A stretch of 64,000 nucleotides of DNA from positions 8,901 through 72,900 of the forward strand of contig JAEWAY010000018.1 of assembly GCA_023391415.1 (NCBI GenBank), given 5' to 3'. A program made the translations under genes and the position numbers. Below, one piece after another: positions 17,766-25,985 of the stretch. Within the stretch, counting starts at the first letter, position 1. The number at the start of each line of letters is the position of its first letter. The stretch comes from Bacteroidota bacterium (GTDB lineage Bacteria; Bacteroidota; Bacteroidia; Cytophagales; Cytophagaceae). The notes beneath the pieces were generated by a model. The model did no database searches. It saw only the letters and a list, made by a program, of their open reading frames with translations, and had not been told where the DNA came from.

Positions 17766-18758
17766 TTAATCCCGTGGCACTCGCGCTTTTTCATAAATCA
17801 ATCCTTCGGCTTTCAGTTCTTCCCAAAAAGCGGAGGGTATGCTGGACTTCCAGGCGTCCACATTGTCTTTTACCTGTTCCGGCTTGCTGGCGCCGGGAAT
17901 AATGGATACAAACTCATCGGCCGCCAGTACGAATCGCAGCGCCGCGTGTGTGATGCTGGTACCGTACTTTTGCGCGATGGCCGCGATTCTGTCTCGTTTT
18001 TCCACCATGCCTTCAGGTATTTCGGTCGTGTAGTTGTACCGGTTTCTGCCAGCGATAAAACCGGAATTGTAGCCGGCGCCGGATACCAGCTTTACACCCG
18101 CTTTCCTGACCGCCGGCAATAGTCTGTTTACCGCGTCTTCATGTTCCAGGATAGAATAGCGCGTAGCCGACAGGCATATGTCCGGGTCCGCGGACGCGAT
18201 ACAATCCAGGATAGGCTGAATCGTATTTACTCCCATGCCCCACGCTTTTATCACGCCTTCGCTACACAAGTCGGAGAGTACTTTGAAAGCGCCTTCCCTG
18301 GCCTGTTTCAGAAAGTAATCGTAGCGCTCGCCTACCTGGTCTTTTGAAAGATCGTGTACATATACGATATCGATATGCCCGAAACCACCGCGTTCCAGAC
18401 TTTCCTCTATCGACCTTTTTACCGCGTCGGCGGTATACATATACTCAAAGTCGAAGCTTGAAGGGTTTTTCCACATGGTGGAAGGGACGTCGCCTGCCGG
18501 CACCGGGTAAAATATACGCCCTACTTTCGTGGAAAAAACATATTGGTCCCGAGGTTTCGTTTTCAGAAAGTGGCCAAAGCGCCGCTCGCTTTTGGTAAGG
18601 CCGTACCATGGCGACGTATCGTAATAGCGGATACCCAGATTCCAGGCTTCTTCCAAAATTTTTTCCGCTCGCTCATCCGTAATATCTTCAAACGCGGAGC
18701 CTATGGCCACTCCGCCTAATCCAAGTTCGTGCTCTTTTTTCAGAATGTCGCCGTTCAT
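17766..18758 (-). CDS. Aldo/keto reductase
   Basis: NAD(P)H-dependent oxidoreductase of 330 residues with the AKR (alpha/beta)8 barrel. The catalytic tetrad is present: D47 and Y52 (YDTSPWYG), K78 (FSTKVGR), H135 (VYVHDLSK). The sequence resembles D-threo-aldose 1-dehydrogenase/L-fucose dehydrogenase-type AKRs more than short-chain aldehyde reductases, from the LGLGGVAIGSAF start and the IPGASKPEQV cofactor loop near the C-terminus. Substrate is probably a sugar (inference). It is convergent with nsrR. The PPC-domain gene on the same strand ends 83 bases upstream of this start. Confidence 0.92.
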   Translation of the reverse strand: MNGDILKKEHELGLGGVAIGSAFEDITDERAEKILEEAWNLGIRYYDTSPWYGLTKSERRFGHFLKTKPRDQYVFSTKVGRIFYPVPAGDVPSTMWKNPSSFDFEYMYTADAVKRSIEESLERGGFGHIDIVYVHDLSKDQVGERYDYFLKQAREGAFKVLSDLCSEGVIKAWGMGVNTIQPILDCIASADPDICLSATRYSILEHEDAVNRLLPAVRKAGVKLVSGAGYNSGFIAGRNRYNYTTEIPEGMVEKRDRIAAIAQKYGTSITHAALRFVLAADEFVSIIPGASKPEQVKDNVDAWKSSIPSAFWEELKAEGLIYEKARVPRD

Positions 18759-18841
18759 ATCGCTCGTTCGCTTAGGGTGGAAATTCTTATTCGGAGGGCG
18801 CCGTTTATTCCTGTTTCAGCGCTTTCCCGCGGCGCCCGATA

Positions 18842-19312
18842 TTATTCATTTTTAAAATGATAAAAGTTTACTCCGATTTCCTCGTTTTTCACTTTTACCA
18901 CATGGCGGTTGAGCGGATAAATAAAGAACTCGCCCGCTCCCCGGATCTTCGCGTCAAATAAATGACCAGCCAGCGAGGTATAGTCGCTTCTGCCTAAGGT
19001 GACATGCATGTGCAGCGCTGGCTTGCCTTCCACTTCTGAAATATTGCCGGAAATATTGCTTACTTCCATTTGCTCGTTGAATGTCTTGTTTACATATTTT
19101 TTCGCTTCCGGATCGAAGAAACGAAGCGTCGCTTCATTCACGGCTCCAATGCCGGTAATTTCGCCCGACTGTATGTTTCGCGCGGTTACGAAATCAGTCA
19201 GGGCCTCCAGAATGGAGAACTTATCCTGTATGCTCACTATATAAGTATTGTCCACCTGGTGGGCTGTCCAGCCTTTGCCATGCAGAAAAGATCGTGTGTT
19301 CCGCGTCGTCAT
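18842..19312 (-). CDS. PPC (DUF296) domain protein
   Basis: A single-domain protein of 156 residues of the plants-and-prokaryotes-conserved (PPC/DUF296) family. Typical features: an early FSILEALTDFV helix, GEITGIGAVNEATLRFFD, the conserved LHMHVTLGRSD metal/trimer motif, and GHLFDAKIRGAGEFFIYPL. In plants this domain accompanies AT-hooks in DNA-binding proteins; bacterial stand-alone forms are soluble trimers of uncertain role, and no AT-hook is visible here. Same strand as the aldo/keto reductase downstream, divergent from the MFS gene. Confidence 0.88.
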   Translation of the reverse strand: MTTRNTRSFLHGKGWTAHQVDNTYIVSIQDKFSILEALTDFVTARNIQSGEITGIGAVNEATLRFFDPEAKKYVNKTFNEQMEVSNISGNISEVEGKPALHMHVTLGRSDYTSLAGHLFDAKIRGAGEFFIYPLNRHVVKVKNEEIGVNFYHFKNE

Positions 19313-19518
19313 ACCTAAGAATAAAGAATTATTACTTATAAATGTTTATGGAGGTGGGGCGGCTCTTTTCTTTTTCAAAAAAAATTTCGGTGATTTGGGC
19401 GTCGGATATCCGATATTTATGCTCCTGTATCATATATCTTTCCGTCAGGCGCGTATCGTGAAGCGCTGGGCGGTCATTAACAAATTACAGGTTAAGCGGT
19501 AGTATCGAAGGATAAAAT

Positions 19519-20697
19519 ATGTTCGGGTCAAAAAAAGGGAATAAGTCGGTTTTTCTGATACTGGTCATGTATCTCGCTTTTGTCAGTCTGGGACTTCCGG
19601 ATGGACTGCTGGGTATCGCGTGGCCTTTTATGAGCTTACGGTTTCAGGTGCCTCTTGACGCTCTTGGGATCCTGTTGATCTGCTTTACCGCGGGGTATCT
19701 TTCGACCAGTAGCGCGAGCGGCAAGATTCTCCATTTGATTTCCCTGGGCGCGCTGCTGGCGATAAGTTGTCTTTTGACGGGATTGAGCTTGCTGACCTAC
19801 GCCTTTACCGATTATTGGTATTTCGCGATCGCGGCTTCTTTTTTCCTGGGAGCCGGAGGCGGCGCGATCGATTCATCCATCAATACATTCGCCGCGTCCC
19901 GCTATAGCGCGAGTACGTTAAACTGGCTTCACGCTTTTTATGGGATCGGCGCCACCGCGGGACCTCTTCTGGTTACTTTTTTACTTACGCGCGATTTCCA
20001 ATGGTATCATGGCTATATCGCCGTCGCTCTGATTCAGATCGCTCTTTCCATCCTGTTTCTGTTTACCCGCGAAAACTGGCAAGCTTCTTCCTCGGAAGAG
20101 GAGCGCCATTCGGTAGCGGAATATCTGCAAACACTGCGACTTCCCATTGTCTGGATCAATATGGCGATCTTCTTCCTTTATACAGGGCTTGAGCAAGGTT
20201 TCGGACAATGGATTTTTACCCTTCTTACCAAATCAAGAGGTATGGTTGAGGAGGAAGCCGGCCTTTGGACAAGCGCTTATTGGGGAAGTCTTACCGCCGG
20301 AAGAATGCTTTCCGGGCTCGTTTTAACAAAAGTTTCGGTAAACAAGGCGCTAAAAACAGCGCTCGCGGGTATTGTGGCGGGCGCGTTGCTGGTGGCTTTG
20401 GATATTCATAACTTTTCGACGCTCGCGGGTATTATGATCATTGGACTTTCAAACGCTCCCGTATTTCCCAGTCTTATTTCCGCTACTCCGGGGAGGGTAG
20501 GGAAAGAACACGCCGCGACCGCCATAGGCGCGCAGATTTCTGTCGCTATGCTGGGAGCGTCATTATTGCCGGGTTTCGCGGGATTGCTCTCCGGCGCGTA
20601 TGGCCTCGAGGTGATAACGAAAGTCTTCGTGATCGCGGCGGCGCTATTGATGGTATTGTACTTCGTGTCGGCAAGGAGAATAAAGACCAGGATATAG
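19519..20697 (+). CDS. MFS transporter
   Basis: Inner-membrane major facilitator of 392 residues with twelve predicted helices. The first helix pair holds YLAFVSLGLPDGLLGIAWP, and the GAGGGAIDSSINTF and WLHAFYGIGATAGP motifs place it near the fucose/sugar-permease-like branch (FHS or YfkF-like). Residues about 185-200 (ENWQASSSEEERHS) form the central cytoplasmic loop. Substrate unknown. Divergent from the PPC gene and convergent with the DUF892 gene; no operon partner. Confidence 0.88.
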   Translation: MFGSKKGNKSVFLILVMYLAFVSLGLPDGLLGIAWPFMSLRFQVPLDALGILLICFTAGYLSTSSASGKILHLISLGALLAISCLLTGLSLLTYAFTDYWYFAIAASFFLGAGGGAIDSSINTFAASRYSASTLNWLHAFYGIGATAGPLLVTFLLTRDFQWYHGYIAVALIQIALSILFLFTRENWQASSSEEERHSVAEYLQTLRLPIVWINMAIFFLYTGLEQGFGQWIFTLLTKSRGMVEEEAGLWTSAYWGSLTAGRMLSGLVLTKVSVNKALKTALAGIVAGALLVALDIHNFSTLAGIMIIGLSNAPVFPSLISATPGRVGKEHAATAIGAQISVAMLGASLLPGFAGLLSGAYGLEVITKVFVIAAALLMVLYFVSARRIKTRI

Positions 20698-20788
20698 CGG
20701 GATAGGTCGTCCGTTGGATGGGATAGGGTCAATAAGCGGGAGAGGTAAAACCTGGAAAAGCGTATCCCATCCGGGAAATAGTGAGAAT

Positions 20789-20820
20789 GTCAGAGCCTGG
20801 TTAGACTCTGACGATGTTTT
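20789..20820. terminator. Hairpin between convergent genes
   Basis: GTCAGAG and CTCTGAC form a 7-bp stem with a 10-base loop, followed by GATGTTTTG. A second inverted repeat, GGATGGGATA (20716-20725) with TATCCCATCC (20763-20772), lies just upstream. Both are between the MFS and DUF892 genes, and either could serve as a weak terminator. Confidence 0.45.
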
Positions 20821-20821
20821 G

Positions 20822-21322
20822 TTAGTTGGCTTTGGCGTTAATGGATTCGACAGCCAGCTTGTTTAGTTTTTTATCGGCGGAATATTCTTCCTTCAAAGTC
20901 TCGGACAATAGCTCGTGCAGCTCATCATTATTAAGCATCTTCGCGAAATGCGCGGCTGTTCCATAGCCCGAAATCTCATAATGTTCTATTTTCTGGGCGG
21001 TGGCGATCAGACCGGCGTCCTTTGTTTCAGGAGTCGCGTCTTCATCGATCATCTCTTTGCCTTCGGCGATCAACCCGGCCATCGCTTCGCAGACTTTATT
21101 TCCTGGCTCTATGTTCAGTAACTCAAAAGCTGTTTCAAGTCTTTCCTTTTGTTCCTTTGTTTCTTCCAGGTGTGACTCAAAAGCCTTTTTTAGCTCCGGA
21201 TCACGCGCTTTCTTGATCATCTCGGGCAAAGCCGCGATAATCTGTTTTTCCGCGCTATACAAGTCTTTTAGTTCGTACTCAAACAGGTCTTCCAGGTTTT
21301 TTAGCTTTTTGCTCATATCCAT
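20822..21322 (-). CDS. DUF892 ferritin-like protein (YciE/YciF type)
   Basis: A 166-residue four-helix ferritin-like protein. The conserved N-terminal LEDLFEYELKDLYSAEKQII matches the start of DUF892/YciF. Later Glu/His-rich helices (SHLEETKEQKERLE, KIEHYEISGYGTAAHFAK, LKEEYSADKKLN) carry the expected di-iron ligands. Family members are induced by salt, osmotic or general stress; biochemical activity is unsettled. ATG at 21322 or the second Met at 21316 could be the start. Same strand as the zinc dehydrogenase upstream (86-base gap), a pairing that fits a stress role. Confidence 0.9.
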   Translation of the reverse strand: MDMSKKLKNLEDLFEYELKDLYSAEKQIIAALPEMIKKARDPELKKAFESHLEETKEQKERLETAFELLNIEPGNKVCEAMAGLIAEGKEMIDEDATPETKDAGLIATAQKIEHYEISGYGTAAHFAKMLNNDELHELLSETLKEEYSADKKLNKLAVESINAKAN

Positions 21323-21408
21323 AATCTATTTATATTTTATTCAACAGGAGAGCGGGTGTAAATGTTTTCCCCTCTATACAAGCGCGAAGCGTTTATTGCG
21401 GACAGCCT

Positions 21409-22563
21409 CTATGGCTTCAGGATGACCTTTACGCAATCGTCCTCTTTTTTATTGAATAGGTCATACGCGTGCTCCGCTTGATCCAGGGGAAGTATATGGG
21501 TTACGATATCGTCCAGAATGATTTTGTTCTCATTTACCAGATCCATCAGAGGATCTATGTAGTTATGGACAGGGCACTGGCCACATTTAATGGTAATGCC
21601 TTTATCAAAAATCTGCCCCAGAGGAAACTTGTCGTAAGAGGTGCTATAAACGCCCAATACGGAAACGGTTCCCCCTCTTCGTACAGCGCTAAAACAATTC
21701 TTTAACGTATTGATGGCGCCCTTTTCTACTTTCAGGGTGGCTTTTACTTTATCCATAATCGATCTGTCGGTTTCCATTCCCACCGCGTCTACACATACGT
21801 CCGCGCCTCTTTCATGAGTCAGTTCCCTGATGGCTTCCACGGGATCCGTCGTAGAGGCGTCTATGACTTCCGCGTTGGCGGTTTCTTTGGCTTTCTTTAA
21901 CCGGTAAGGAAGGATATCTATGGCTATTACTCTGCCGGCGCCTTTTATCCAGGCCGCTTTTTGAGCCATCAGCCCGACAGGCCCGCAGCCAAATACCGCT
22001 ACTGTTTCTCCGCCTGTCAAATTAGCCCAATCTATACCAGCCCATCCGGTAGGAAATATGTCGCTTAGAAACAGGGCTTTTTCATCTGGCAAGTCATTAA
22101 GTATTTTTCTGGGGCCGTAATCGGCATAGGGAACTCGCGCATACTCGGCCTGCCCTCCATCATATCCCCCGTACAAATCTGTATAACCAAATAGGCCGGC
22201 GCCTTTTTGTTCCAGCAAACCGCCTTCGGGACCATAACGCGGATTTGAATTTTCGCAATGCGCGGGATACTCGTGATCGCAAAACCAACAGTGACCGCAT
22301 GAGATTGGGAAGGGAACTACGACCCGGTCTCCTTTTTTCAGATTTTTAACATCAGAGCCGACTTCTTCCACGATTCCCATAAACTCATGACCAAGAATCA
22401 TGTTTTTGGCCTGGGGAATCATGCCATTATAGATATGTAGATCAGAGCCGCAAATAGCTGTAGAAGTCACACGGAGTATGGCGTCTCTTGAATCCTTAAT
22501 TTCCGGATCCTTTACTTTTTCAACTTTTACATCTCTAAGTTTGTGGAACACTAGCGCTTTCAT
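21409..22563 (-). CDS. Zinc-dependent alcohol dehydrogenase (formaldehyde dehydrogenase-like)
   Basis: Medium-chain dehydrogenase of 384 residues. Catalytic zinc ligands C38 (TAICGSD) and H59/E60 (LGHEFMG), structural zinc cysteines C89, C92, C95 and C103, and the Rossmann motif FGCGPVGLMAQKAA are present. Length and the insertion with GGQAEYARVPYADYGPRKI match the glutathione-independent formaldehyde-dehydrogenase-like branch, often annotated as a zinc-dependent alcohol dehydrogenase in Bacteroidetes. The start is set at ATG 22563 (MKALVFHKLRDVKVEKV); the frame is open for 30 more codons but those residues are not family-like. Substrate uncertain. Confidence 0.92.
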   Translation of the reverse strand: MKALVFHKLRDVKVEKVKDPEIKDSRDAILRVTSTAICGSDLHIYNGMIPQAKNMILGHEFMGIVEEVGSDVKNLKKGDRVVVPFPISCGHCWFCDHEYPAHCENSNPRYGPEGGLLEQKGAGLFGYTDLYGGYDGGQAEYARVPYADYGPRKILNDLPDEKALFLSDIFPTGWAGIDWANLTGGETVAVFGCGPVGLMAQKAAWIKGAGRVIAIDILPYRLKKAKETANAEVIDASTTDPVEAIRELTHERGADVCVDAVGMETDRSIMDKVKATLKVEKGAINTLKNCFSAVRRGGTVSVLGVYSTSYDKFPLGQIFDKGITIKCGQCPVHNYIDPLMDLVNENKIILDDIVTHILPLDQAEHAYDLFNKKEDDCVKVILKP

Positions 22564-22708
22564 GATTTCTTTACCAGATAACCTGTCGCTAATTCCTATG
22601 TTGGAAAATTTATCGGTATTTGAATCATGAAAGTTATTTAAAGGTAGGAGCAAGCTCGAAATGACCGCTTTTTAAGTGATTGTTTTCTTGTAATAAGTAA
22701 GATTTCCA

Positions 22709-22739
22709 TTTTGATTCTTCCGGCTTTTTTTTACCTTGG
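22709..22739 (+). promoter_or_regulatory. Probable promoter of the GH8 gene
   Basis: TTTTG (22709-22713) and TACCTTGG (22732-22739) with an 18-base spacer fit the Bacteroidota TTTG / TAnnTTTG pattern with one mismatch. They lie 21 bases before the ATG at 22761. Confidence 0.55.
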
Positions 22740-22760
22740 CTGATTAAAAGTACAACTCTT

Positions 22761-24740
22761 ATGAATCACAAATACTTAGTCGGCCTCGTTTTCCTGCTGG
22801 CCTTTCAGTGCCTGAAGGCGGCGAATATTCTTTCCAATCCCGGTTTTGAAAATGGGCAAGACTGGTGGGGTTTTCAGACCCCGGACGGATTGGCTAATAT
22901 CGATTATTTATCTTCCGCAGCCCGTACCGGTTCCAACGCCGCGCGTATACATGTCGCCCAGGCGGCCGCCGGCAATCATCAGATTCAGCTCAACGCTCCA
23001 AGCGATTGGACAGCGGAAAACGGCGCTAAATACGTCCTTGGTTTTTATGCCAAAGCGGACCGGGATGTTTCCATACACGTCGCCGCCCAGGATGGTCCTC
23101 CTTCCTACGGGTATCGTACCGGTTCCGACTTTAGTTTAGGCGAGGACTGGAAATATGTCGAAATGACCTATATTTCGGATGTGGAAGGTGAAGGGGCTTT
23201 ACGTTTCAATATTTTCGTAGGCGCCGCGGCCGCCAACTACTATTTCGACGATTTTTCGCTGGAAGTGGTTCAGGATACGGAGCTGGGAGCTCCCGTTCCC
23301 CCTACGGAGGGCGCGTACTATACCGATGTGTACAGAAACATGTTTCTGGAAATGGGCAAGACGGAGTCCGCGATAAACAATAAAGTAGACGCCGCTTTCC
23401 GGCAGCTTTTTCATGGAAACGCGTCTACGGAAGCCGTTTACTTTGAAGTGGCGCCCGATATGGCCTTTATCAAGGATATCGCCAACAATGACGTCCGGTC
23501 GGAAGGCGTATCATACGGCATGATGATCGCCGTACAGTTGGATAAAAAAGAAGAATTTGACAGGCTTTGGAAATTTGCCAAAACCTATATGCAGCATCAG
23601 TCCGGACCGAGAAAGGGTTATTTTGCCTGGCAGGTAGAGGCTACTCCCCCCTACGCGGTCATGGATCCCAATAGCGCGCCGGATGGAGAGGAATATATGG
23701 CCATGTCCCTGTTTTTCGCGGCGCATCGATGGGGCAACGGAACCGGCATATTTCATTATGAAGCCGAAGCCCGGCAGTTGTTGTATGATATGCTGAATCT
23801 TGAAACCAGAAACGGAGGAGTGGTCGATCAGCTTCGTAATATGTTTGACAAAAACAGAAAGCAGGTTGTTTTTGTACCTCGGGGCGACCTCGCGGACTTC
23901 TCGGATCCATCCTACCATTTGCCGGCGTTTTACAAGCTCTGGTCGTTCTGGGCCGATACCGACAAGCAGTTTTGGGCCGACGCGGCCGATACAAGCAGGG
24001 CGTATTTTCTGAGGGCCATGCATCCGCTAACCGGACTCGTTACCGATTATATGACGTTTGATGGTACTCCCCAGGCTGTGAACTTTAATGACAACTCTGT
24101 AAATTTCGCGTACGACTCCTGGAGAGTCATCGGCAACATAGCGATGGACGCGCACTGGTTTGGCGACTCCTGGCATTCCGCTCAGGTCGACAGGCTTTTA
24201 GCGTTCTTTAGCAGTCAGGGCGCTAACTATCCCGCTCTGTATCATCAGGATGGTACGCCGACAAGCGGTACCCATACATCCGGCGGCTTATACGCCATGA
24301 ATGGAGCCGGCGCGCTCGCCTCAAACAGCGATCAGGCCTGGAGCTTTCTGGACAGATTGTATAGTCAGGCGCTGCCAACCGGTCAATACCGCTACTACGA
24401 CGGGTTGCTGCATATGCTGGCGCTGCTTCACGCTTCCGGAAACTTCAAGATATGGAAACCTGAAATCACCACCAGCGCCCTGGGACGCGCCGACAGCCCT
24501 ATGGCGATCAACGTTTATCCCAATCCTGTACGCTCAGGTACGATGTCGATTCAATCGGAATCCATACGCGATGGTCAGTTTGAGCTTAAAGATCTTGGGG
24601 GAAGAATATTGATTCGGGCCAGGCTGGCGGAAGGGAAGGTGGAAGTATCCGTGGAAGACCTTCCGGAAGGCATGTATTTCGCGTGTGTTAAAGACGCGCG
24701 GGGTGACGGCTTCACGGAGAGAGTCATTATAAAAAAATAG
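22761..24740 (+). CDS. GH8 oligoxylanase with N-terminal CBM and T9SS tail
   Basis: Secreted glycoside hydrolase of 659 residues. Signal peptide (residues 1-20), then a CBM4/9-like jelly-roll (about 21-170, beginning ILSNPGFENGQDWW), then a GH8 domain (about 190-560): NDVRSEGVSYGMM puts the expected general acid at E248, and APDGEEYMAMSLFFAAHRWGNG is the family signature. The C-terminus (about 575-659, VYPNPVRSG ... GMYFACVKD ... VIIKK) is a type A T9SS sorting domain, so the enzyme is surface-bound or released. Closest functional class is reducing-end xylose-releasing exo-oligoxylanase (inference). Related to the GH8 half of the gene at the window start. Monocistronic, with promoter and terminator visible. 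Confidence 0.92.
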   Translation: MNHKYLVGLVFLLAFQCLKAANILSNPGFENGQDWWGFQTPDGLANIDYLSSAARTGSNAARIHVAQAAAGNHQIQLNAPSDWTAENGAKYVLGFYAKADRDVSIHVAAQDGPPSYGYRTGSDFSLGEDWKYVEMTYISDVEGEGALRFNIFVGAAAANYYFDDFSLEVVQDTELGAPVPPTEGAYYTDVYRNMFLEMGKTESAINNKVDAAFRQLFHGNASTEAVYFEVAPDMAFIKDIANNDVRSEGVSYGMMIAVQLDKKEEFDRLWKFAKTYMQHQSGPRKGYFAWQVEATPPYAVMDPNSAPDGEEYMAMSLFFAAHRWGNGTGIFHYEAEARQLLYDMLNLETRNGGVVDQLRNMFDKNRKQVVFVPRGDLADFSDPSYHLPAFYKLWSFWADTDKQFWADAADTSRAYFLRAMHPLTGLVTDYMTFDGTPQAVNFNDNSVNFAYDSWRVIGNIAMDAHWFGDSWHSAQVDRLLAFFSSQGANYPALYHQDGTPTSGTHTSGGLYAMNGAGALASNSDQAWSFLDRLYSQALPTGQYRYYDGLLHMLALLHASGNFKIWKPEITTSALGRADSPMAINVYPNPVRSGTMSIQSESIRDGQFELKDLGGRILIRARLAEGKVEVSVEDLPEGMYFACVKDARGDGFTERVIIKK

Positions 24741-24761
24741 CAGAATAACCTTTTAGGATAG

Positions 24762-24792
24762 AAAAACGGCCTGAGCGATCAGGCCGTTTTTT
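24762..24792 (+). terminator. Terminator after GH8 gene
   Basis: AAAAACGGCCTGA and TCAGGCCGTTTTT flank a short loop (GCGA), followed by more T. Stem of about 13 bp, 21 bases after the GH8 stop. Confidence 0.9.
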
Positions 24793-24965
24793 GTTTGTCA
24801 ACGACGCGAAAATTTTTCGGGAGGAAGAGCCGGGCAAGCCAAAAAACAACCTCCGGATCAGCTCTGTTTTCGACAAAAAATTACCAGAATTGGTAATTGA
24901 ACGATGGTATGTTTCATGCTGAACTTGCGAAAATTAAAATCAATACATACTTAATTCAGACAGTA

Positions 24966-25946
24966 ATGAAAAAATTAGCATCATTTTTATTTATCGTTTT
25001 CGCGGCATGTACTATCGGTTACGGACAGATATACACCTCAGATCCCAATATCGGAACTTCATCTACCGGAAATATAGGTATAGGCACTTCCGCTCCTTCA
25101 GAGTATTTTCACATCAATCCTGTCGGTGTTTCCCCATATCTGAGAATAGAGCGAACCGGTACACCCCAGCAGCCTTATGGAGGCTATGGTATCAAAATCG
25201 GAGACGCGGGGAGTCTTTCAGCAAGTCACTATCCCGCGTGCGGCACAGGAACTTTTTTTATTAAAGGCAATAAAACCAATGGAAATACCATTTCATTCAA
25301 TTCCTCAATGATCGACTTTGGGACCGCCCCCAGCAGATGCAGTGGCGGGAGTGGCGGTACATTCAACTTTGGCGGTGGCAACGTTTGGATAAACGATAAG
25401 TTGGTTGTTTCAGCTTATAATTTCGCTGGTCCAACTGGCTTTGTACCACATACTGATTATAAATTTTCTGTGAACGGCAACTCCAATTTTACGGATAAAG
25501 TGGTGATTGGCAGTTTAAAATCATTTAGTCCGTCTCCGGATTTTAAATTATCCGTCGTCGGAGCTTCCAACTTCAACGATAAAGTGGTGATTGGCAGCTA
25601 TGCCGCGTTTACAAAAGGATTTCCGGCGTCTTGTAAGCTTTTTGTCGCCGGCGGCATAATGACGGAGAGGGTAAAGGTAGCGATCAAGTCAACAACGGAC
25701 TGGAGCGACTATGTATTTGAAAAAGACTACAAATTGATGCCGCTTAAGGACGTTGAGGCTTTTATTACAAAACACGCTCATTTGCCCAATGTCCCTTCCG
25801 CGCGGGATGTAGTGGATAACGGAGTCGACATAGCCGAAATGGACGCGAAGCTATTGGAAAAGATTGAGGAACTGACACTGTACATTATCGAACAAAACAA
25901 AAGAATCACGGAACTAGAGGCTAAGGTTAAAAGGGCGCGTCGATAA
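24966..25946 (+). CDS. Exported glycine-rich fibre-like protein with coiled-coil tail
   Basis: Exported protein of 326 residues. Start ATG 24966 gives a clean signal peptide (MKKLASFLFIVFAACTIGYGQ); the open frame extends 69 bases further but without a signal-like sequence. The mature region has NIGIGTSAP and repeated units, 'sVnGnSNFtDKVVIGS' and 'sVvGaSNFnDKVVIGS', typical of Bacteroidota fibre-like proteins. The C-terminus (LPNVPSARDVVDNGVDIAEM then LLEKIEELTLYIIEQ) is the conserved end of these proteins and ends in a trimer-type coiled coil related in layout to tail-fibre chaperone domains. Function unknown. It is 39 bases upstream of the next exported gene and probably co-transcribed. 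Confidence 0.75.
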   Translation: MKKLASFLFIVFAACTIGYGQIYTSDPNIGTSSTGNIGIGTSAPSEYFHINPVGVSPYLRIERTGTPQQPYGGYGIKIGDAGSLSASHYPACGTGTFFIKGNKTNGNTISFNSSMIDFGTAPSRCSGGSGGTFNFGGGNVWINDKLVVSAYNFAGPTGFVPHTDYKFSVNGNSNFTDKVVIGSLKSFSPSPDFKLSVVGASNFNDKVVIGSYAAFTKGFPASCKLFVAGGIMTERVKVAIKSTTDWSDYVFEKDYKLMPLKDVEAFITKHAHLPNVPSARDVVDNGVDIAEMDAKLLEKIEELTLYIIEQNKRITELEAKVKRARR

Positions 25947-25985
25947 CAGTACATGATCAACTTCAACTTTTAAAATTAACTTAGC